Source of the DNA: Bordetella parapertussis
GTDB lineage: Bacteria; Pseudomonadota; Gammaproteobacteria; Burkholderiales; Burkholderiaceae_C
DNA length: 50,369 nucleotides
Direction of reading: 5' to 3'
NCBI GenBank assembly: GCA_945878355.1
Contig: CAMCTC010000027.1
Span: 1-50,369 of the forward strand
Each line of letters starts with the position of its first letter. The first letter of the stretch is position 1. The translations under genes were made by a program, and so were the position numbers. This document shows, in pieces, positions 46,976 through 50,369 of the stretch. The notes under the pieces are model-generated. The model was not told where the DNA came from and did no database searches. It was given only the letters and a program-made list of their open reading frames with translations.

Positions 46976-47016
46976 TACAGATGTCCTTGGATTAAGCCGC
47001 GACCTGCCGCGGCCAC
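46975..47016 (-). CDS. Micro-ORF 1 between ureB and ureC (13 codons)
   Basis: GTG to TAG, peptide MAAAGRGLIQGHL (GTG read as Met). Its GTG shares one base with the ureB stop (TAGTG). Its last residues GLIQGHL copy the UreB C-terminus GLIQGKL. Translation is unproven. Confidence 0.45.
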   Translation of the reverse strand: MAAAGRGLIQGHL

Positions 47017-47321
47017 TACAGTTTTCCTTGGATGAGGCCGCGAAAACCCCAGACTTCTCGCGCGCCGCCGTAGTCCACCAGCTCGATCGTCCGCTGCTGG
47101 CCGGGCTCGAATCGGACGGCCATGCCCGAAGCGATGTTCAGCCGCATCCCATGTGCGACCGCGCGGTCGAACTGCAGCGCCGCGTTGGTCTCGGCGAAGT
47201 GGTAATGCGAGCCGACCTGGATCGGCCGGTCACCGGCGTTTTGCACCACCAGCGTGATGCTGCGGCGGCCCGGGTTGAGGGCATGATCGCCAGGGTCGGT
47301 GAGCAGTTCGCCAGGAGTCAT
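47016..47321 (-). CDS. ureB: Urease beta subunit
   Basis: 101 residues, normal size. Starts [19 protein letters not shown]; core [21 protein letters not shown] and [19 protein letters not shown]; ends [10 protein letters not shown]. The C-terminal codons are the source or a copy of the downstream 41-bp repeat units. Seven bp after orf56. Confidence 0.96.
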   Translation of the reverse strand: MTPGELLTDPGDHALNPGRRSITLVVQNAGDRPIQVGSHYHFAETNAALQFDRAVAHGMRLNIASGMAVRFEPGQQRTIELVDYGGAREVWGFRGLIQGKL

Positions 47322-47328
47322 GCCCGAC

Positions 47329-47499
47329 TCACTTTCGGCGCGCCAGCCACAGACCGGCGCCAGCCACTGCCGCTACCGCCAGCCAGACCAGCGCGTCGTC
47401 TGCATGCCAGTGCGACAGCCCGGGCAGGCCGTGGCCTTCGTGGGCTTGCGTCAGCCCGGTCCAGGCCAGCAGGAAGAGGCCGGTGAGATGCTTTGTCAT
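47329..47499 (-). CDS. 56-residue membrane/periplasmic histidine-containing protein in the urease operon
   Basis: Not long enough for a standard gene search but convincing: ATG at 47499 follows a good ribosome site (AAGGAG, about 8 nt upstream), and the frame fits neatly between ureA (17 bp away) and ureB (7 bp away). A signal-like start ([19 protein letters not shown]) is followed by [16 protein letters not shown], with five histidines and acidic residues, and then one C-terminal helix ([21 protein letters not shown] less one repeat). It should face the periplasm with a metal-binding patch; a nickel role is plausible but unproven. Confidence 0.75.
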   Translation of the reverse strand: MTKHLTGLFLLAWTGLTQAHEGHGLPGLSHWHADDALVWLAVAAVAGAGLWLARRK

Positions 47500-47516
47500 G
47501 GTGCGCTCCTTTTGGT

Positions 47517-47819
47517 TTAGGCGATGGGTTGGTGCACGGTCACCAGCTTGGTGCCGTCCGGAAAAGTCGCCTCGATCTGAATTTCCGGTATCAGTTCGGC
47601 AATGCCGTCCATCACGTCCTCGCGGCTGAGCACGGTCTTGCCTTCGCTCATCAGCGCTGCGACGGTCTTGCCGTCGCGCGCACCTTCCATGATCGCGGCG
47701 CTGATCAAAGCGACAGCCTCGGGGTAGTTGAGCTTGAGGCCGCGGGCGCGACGTCGCTCGGCCAGCAAGGCGGCGGTGAAGATCAGCAGCTTGTCTTTTT
47801 CGCGGGGCGTGAGTTCCAT
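47517..47819 (-). CDS. ureA: Urease gamma subunit
   Basis: 100 residues. Starts [20 protein letters not shown], has [20 protein letters not shown] and [19 protein letters not shown], ends VTVHQPIA. First gene of the operon. ATG at 47819; the leader has the CGCCACCGAAAG element 18 nt upstream and a sigma-54 promoter-like site at 47881-47897. ureD, often encoded just upstream, is absent here. Confidence 0.97.
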   Translation of the reverse strand: MELTPREKDKLLIFTAALLAERRRARGLKLNYPEAVALISAAIMEGARDGKTVAALMSEGKTVLSREDVMDGIAELIPEIQIEATFPDGTKLVTVHQPIA

Positions 47820-47837
47820 GGTGACCTGTTGTTGAGG

Positions 47838-47849
47838 CTTTCGGTGGCG
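47838..47849 (-). promoter_or_regulatory. Leader 12-mer CGCCACCGAAAG before ureA
   Basis: Exact 12-mer on the minus strand, 18 nt before the ureA ATG and inside the leader predicted from the sigma-54 site. Confidence 0.45.
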
Positions 47850-47880
47850 GAGATGCCGTCGGCGACTCAGGTCTTGTCGC

Positions 47881-47897
47881 CGCAAGAGCTGTGCCAA
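47881..47897 (-). promoter_or_regulatory. Sigma-54 promoter of the urease operon
   Basis: Minus-strand TTGGCACAGCTCTTGCG fits YTGGCACG-N4-TTGCW at 11 of 13 fixed positions, with exact GG-N10-GC spacing (GG 47895-47894, GC 47883-47882). The start point should be near 47870, giving a ~50-nt ureA leader. Implies RpoN plus an activator such as NtrC (inference); no activator site was recognised. Confidence 0.75.
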
Positions 47898-47934
47898 GCC
47901 TGTCGACCCAGCGCTGACTTGCCCGAGCCGCTGT

Positions 47935-48609
47935 TCATTTGCGCAGCGAGGCGTCCTCGATCAGTACCGCATAGGCGTAACCCGACCCCAGGTCGACGTC
48001 GGTGCGCACCTTGCCGCGCGCGTTCACGATGTCGCCGACTACAGCGTTGTCTAGCGTGGTCACCAACACATCGTGGGTGCCGGCCGCGGCCGATCCCGAG
48101 CCATCGCGCAGGTGCAGCCAGTTCTTGCCCAGGATGCCGGTGCTGGCCTTGACCACCTGACCGTGCACCAGCACCGTCTTGTCCTTGAGCCCGGCCTTGC
48201 CGGTCACCACCTCGGCCACGGTTTTGGCGTCCGGGCCGACTGCCTTGGTCACTTTGGTGATGGCCGACGCGCTGGCCGGCGCTGCGCTTGCTGGCGCAGC
48301 AGGCTTGGCCAGCGGGTCGACGATCTGCCCGAACACGATCTTGTCGAAGCGCTTGTTGAGGGTTTTGCTCTCGAAATTCTGCATCGTCACCGGGTTGGCG
48401 ATGCCGACTTGACTGCCGACCTTGACCACGCTGGTCGGCACGGCGGCCCAGGTCTCGCCCGAAGCGGTCTTGATGCGCAGGTAGGTGTAGCCCTGCACAT
48501 CGCGCGACTCGACGACTTCGCCGGTCAGCGGCGGAGCGGGTGGCAAGGCCTGGGTGCTGAAGGCGGCGACCAGCAACAGCGTGGCGGTGAAGGCGATGGC
48601 AGGTTTCAT
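47935..48609 (-). CDS. Periplasmic tandem OB-fold protein (first half NrfJ-like)
   Basis: 224 residues with a signal peptide ([20 protein letters not shown], cut near ALPPA). First domain, residues 27-95: [19 protein letters not shown], then [19 protein letters not shown] and [19 protein letters not shown], resembling NrfJ-type proteins. An Ala/Pro linker follows, then a second OB-like domain with [22 protein letters not shown] and [18 protein letters not shown]. Probably periplasmic; ligand unknown. It ends 38 bp before the sigma-54 site and is transcribed separately from the urease genes. Confidence 0.8.
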   Translation of the reverse strand: MKPAIAFTATLLLVAAFSTQALPPAPPLTGEVVESRDVQGYTYLRIKTASGETWAAVPTSVVKVGSQVGIANPVTMQNFESKTLNKRFDKIVFGQIVDPLAKPAAPASAAPASASAITKVTKAVGPDAKTVAEVVTGKAGLKDKTVLVHGQVVKASTGILGKNWLHLRDGSGSAAAGTHDVLVTTLDNAVVGDIVNARGKVRTDVDLGSGYAYAVLIEDASLRK

Positions 48610-48734
48610 GGGCTGTTTGTTCGATAAATCAGCACATCATCGGCGTCGGTCCTGAGGTTTGGCTTGATCTTTATCCAACAAGTGGCGGGTCTGGCGGCGC
48701 GACAAGCCGGGACAGCACCAACTGGGTGTCATGA

Positions 48735-48789
48735 CGCATCAACAAGAGGCATTTTTTCTCGTGCCTCGCTATAAGCTGTGTTTGATGCG
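48735..48789 (+). other. Nested inverted repeats around a -10-like TATAAG
   Basis: Outer pair CGCATCAA (48735-48742) with TTGATGCG (48782-48789); inner pair GAGGCA (48746-48751) with TGCCTC (48762-48767). TATAAG lies at 48770-48775 between the inner and outer right arms. Could be a promoter with an operator for the downstream gene. The rest of 48610-48858 shows nothing else. Confidence 0.45.
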
Positions 48790-48858
48790 CTTTTGTGGTG
48801 CGGCCGAACGGCGATTCGCCGATCCTGGCCGGGCGCGGTTCTTGATGCATGGGAGACC

Positions 48859-50369
48859 ATGTCCATCGCTCCCGCCCCGCCGCAGCAAGTGGTCACCTTC
48901 CGCCGTGACTACAACAGCTGGGTCGCCAGCGAGACGATGGAGGACTACGCGCTGCGATTCACGCCGCGCAACTTCCGCAAGTGGAGCGAATGGCGGGTGG
49001 CCAATACCGCTTTCGGTGCGGCGTCGTTCCTGATCCTGGAGGCGGTGGGCGCGACGCTGCTGGTGCAGCACGGTTTCGTCAACGCCACGCTGGCGATACT
49101 GGCCACCGGGCTGATCATCTTCTTGGCCGGGCTGCCGATCAGCGTCTACGCCGCGCGCCACGGCCTCGACATGGATTTGCTCACGCGAGGCGCCGGTTTC
49201 GGCTACCTAGGCTCGACCATCACCTCGCTGATCTACGCCAGCTTCACCTTCATCTTCTTTGCGCTCGAGGCCGCTGTGATGGCCTACGCGCTGGAACTGG
49301 CCTTCGACATCCCGCCGGCCTGGGGTTATGGGCTGTGCGCGCTGTTGGTGATTCCGTTGGTCAGCCACGGTGTGACGGCGATCAGCCGTCTGCAGGTCTG
49401 GACCCAACCGCTGTGGCTGGCGCTGCTGGTGCTGCCGCTGGCCTATGTGCTGGTCAAGAGCCCCGACGAACTGGTCGACCTCGCTGCTTACGGCGGTGTT
49501 TCGGGCCAATCCGGTGGCTTCGGCTGGATGGGCTTTGGCGCTGCGCTGACCGTTGGCATCGCGCTGATCACCCAGATCGGCGAGCAGGCCGATTACCTGC
49601 GTTTCATGCCCGAGAAAAAGCCTGGCCAGGGCTTGCGCTGGTGGCTTGCCGTGCTGATGGGCGGGCCGGGCTGGGTGGTCATGGGTGTCGCCAAGATGCT
49701 GGCCGGCGTGCTGTTGGCCTACCTCGCCTTGGCCCACAGCGTACCGCCTGAGCGCGCGGTCGACCCCAACCAGATGTACCTGGTGGCTTGGGAGTACGTG
49801 TTTGGGCAATACGGCTGGGCAGTGGCCGCGACCGCGTTGTTTGTCTTCGTCTCCCAGCTCAAGATCAACGTCACCAACGCCTATGCCGGGTCGCTGGCGT
49901 GGAGCAACTTCTTTTCGCGCCTGACCCACCACCACCCTGGTCGAGTGGTCTGGGTGGTGTTCAACACCGCGATAGCGCTGGTGCTGATGGAACTCGACGT
50001 GTTCCAGGCGCTGTCGCATGTGCTGGGTCTGTACAGCAACATCGCGATCGCTTGGATCATGGCGGTGGTGGCCGACCTGGTGATCAACAAGCCGCTGGGA
50101 TTGAGCCCCAAGGGCATCGAGTTCCGCCGCGCCTACTTGCACGATATCAACCCGGTGGGTGTCGGTGCGATGGGCGTGGCCTCGGTGCTCAGCATCGCGG
50201 CGCACCTGGGCGCATTCGGTGCGCTGGCCCAGGCCTGGTCGGCGATGATCGCGCTGGTCACCGCGCTGGCGGTCTCGCCGCTGATCGCCTGGGCCACTGG
50301 CGGGCGCTATTACCTGGCTCGGCGCACCGCCGCTGCGCGCAAGGTCGAGGCGGTCGCGCTGAGCAGCGA
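48859..50369 (+). CDS. NCS1-type transporter-like protein, possibly fused to a histidine kinase (cut by window end)
   Basis: 503 codons are in the window and the frame is open to the end. ATG at 48859 follows GGGAG. After SWVASETMEDYALRFTPRNF come about 12 membrane helices with NCS1 (nucleobase:cation symporter) features: DLLTRGAGFGYLGSTI, WTQPLWLALLVLPLAYVLV, and QIGEQADYLRFMPEKKPGQG. The last part ending GRYYLARRTAAARK matches, from memory, membrane modules that lead into a Cys-rich linker and histidine kinase in Proteobacteria; the sequence needed to show this lies beyond the window. It could instead be a plain permease. Next to urease, it may sense or import a nitrogen compound. Confidence 0.8.
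   Translation, partial: MSIAPAPPQQVVTFRRDYNSWVASETMEDYALRFTPRNFRKWSEWRVANTAFGAASFLILEAVGATLLVQHGFVNATLAILATGLIIFLAGLPISVYAARHGLDMDLLTRGAGFGYLGSTITSLIYASFTFIFFALEAAVMAYALELAFDIPPAWGYGLCALLVIPLVSHGVTAISRLQVWTQPLWLALLVLPLAYVLVKSPDELVDLAAYGGVSGQSGGFGWMGFGAALTVGIALITQIGEQADYLRFMPEKKPGQGLRWWLAVLMGGPGWVVMGVAKMLAGVLLAYLALAHSVPPERAVDPNQMYLVAWEYVFGQYGWAVAATALFVFVSQLKINVTNAYAGSLAWSNFFSRLTHHHPGRVVWVVFNTAIALVLMELDVFQALSHVLGLYSNIAIAWIMAVVADLVINKPLGLSPKGIEFRRAYLHDINPVGVGAMGVASVLSIAAHLGAFGALAQAWSAMIALVTALAVSPLIAWATGGRYYLARRTAAARKVEAVALSS

Larger units (their letters stand above)
46856..47019 (-). repeat. Four tandem 41-bp units in the ureB-ureC gap
   Basis: Units 46856-46896, 46897-46937, 46938-46978 and 46979-47019, each exactly 41 bp, with a partial fifth copy formed by the end of ureB. 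41 equals 13 codons plus a stop minus a one-base overlap, so each unit carries a micro-ORF. Each also has an AAGGA-, AAGAA- or AACGA-type sequence before the next start. Sequence identity between units is clear but imperfect. Confidence 0.95.

Noticed and set aside
45057..47486. 809-codon plus-strand open frame opposite the urease genes
   Set aside because: It is antisense to ureC and ureB with no recognisable domain; a by-product of high GC. Its repeated segment simply reflects the 41-bp units.

Overview
This window is GC-rich chromosomal DNA from a betaproteobacterium. The order fabF, small membrane gene, rpoE, rseA, rseB, mucD, lepA, lepB, DUF4845, rnc, era, recO, pdxJ, acpS, nagZ is the conserved arrangement of Burkholderiales. 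Protein style and the NCS1-type gene next to urease suggest the Leptothrix/Rubrivivax/Ideonella side of the order (inference; no rRNA is present). No tRNA, rRNA, CRISPR array, prophage or intact insertion sequence was seen.

Layout. (1) 1-6787 is a surface-polysaccharide region: a cut RmlD-like reductase, a Wza-like export protein, a WecA-like initiating transferase, a WbpP-like epimerase, rfbC and rfbD. A deleted vapBC toxin-antitoxin remnant and a 23-bp tandem repeat interrupt it. (2) 6970-10569: RhlE-type helicase, a tetrapyrrole-methylase-family methyltransferase, Maf and YceD. (3) 10719-16752: rpmF, plsX, fabH, fabD, fabG, acpP, fabF, a nearly complete type II fatty-acid synthesis operon with 4-bp stop/start overlaps. 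(4) 16765-21059: envelope-stress module rpoE-rseA-rseB-mucD. (5) 21337-29461: lepA to nagZ. (6) 29554-34137: RNase E on the minus strand with a long structured leader, divergent from rluC. (7) 34151-36256: HAD phosphatase, Rieske protein and SppA. (8) 36290-41447: ferric-iron ABC transporter in three pieces (ATPase, permease, Fur-box-preceded binding protein) with a MetE-like gene between. (9) 41491-47897: a minus-strand urease operon ureA, orf56, ureB, ureC, pcd, ureE, ureF, ureG, corA, read from a strong sigma-54 promoter-like site. (10) 47935-50369: a tandem OB-fold periplasmic protein and an NCS1-type membrane protein that runs off the window.

The most unusual feature is the ureB-ureC junction. 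Four 41-bp tandem units fill the gap, and each unit is a complete 13-codon micro-ORF (RTG start; TAG, TAA or TGA stop). The ureB stop and every micro-ORF except the last share one base with the next start codon. This makes a stop-start relay of four related micropeptides from the end of UreB to the start of UreC. Other distinctive points are a roughly 30-histidine tail on UreE, a pterin dehydratase gene inside the urease operon, no ureD nearby, a 12-mer (CGCCACCGAAAG) in four gene leaders, three genes predicted to give leaderless mRNAs, an in-frame 30-bp duplication in fabG, a probable AUC start on the MetE-like gene, and large hairpins in the rne leader.
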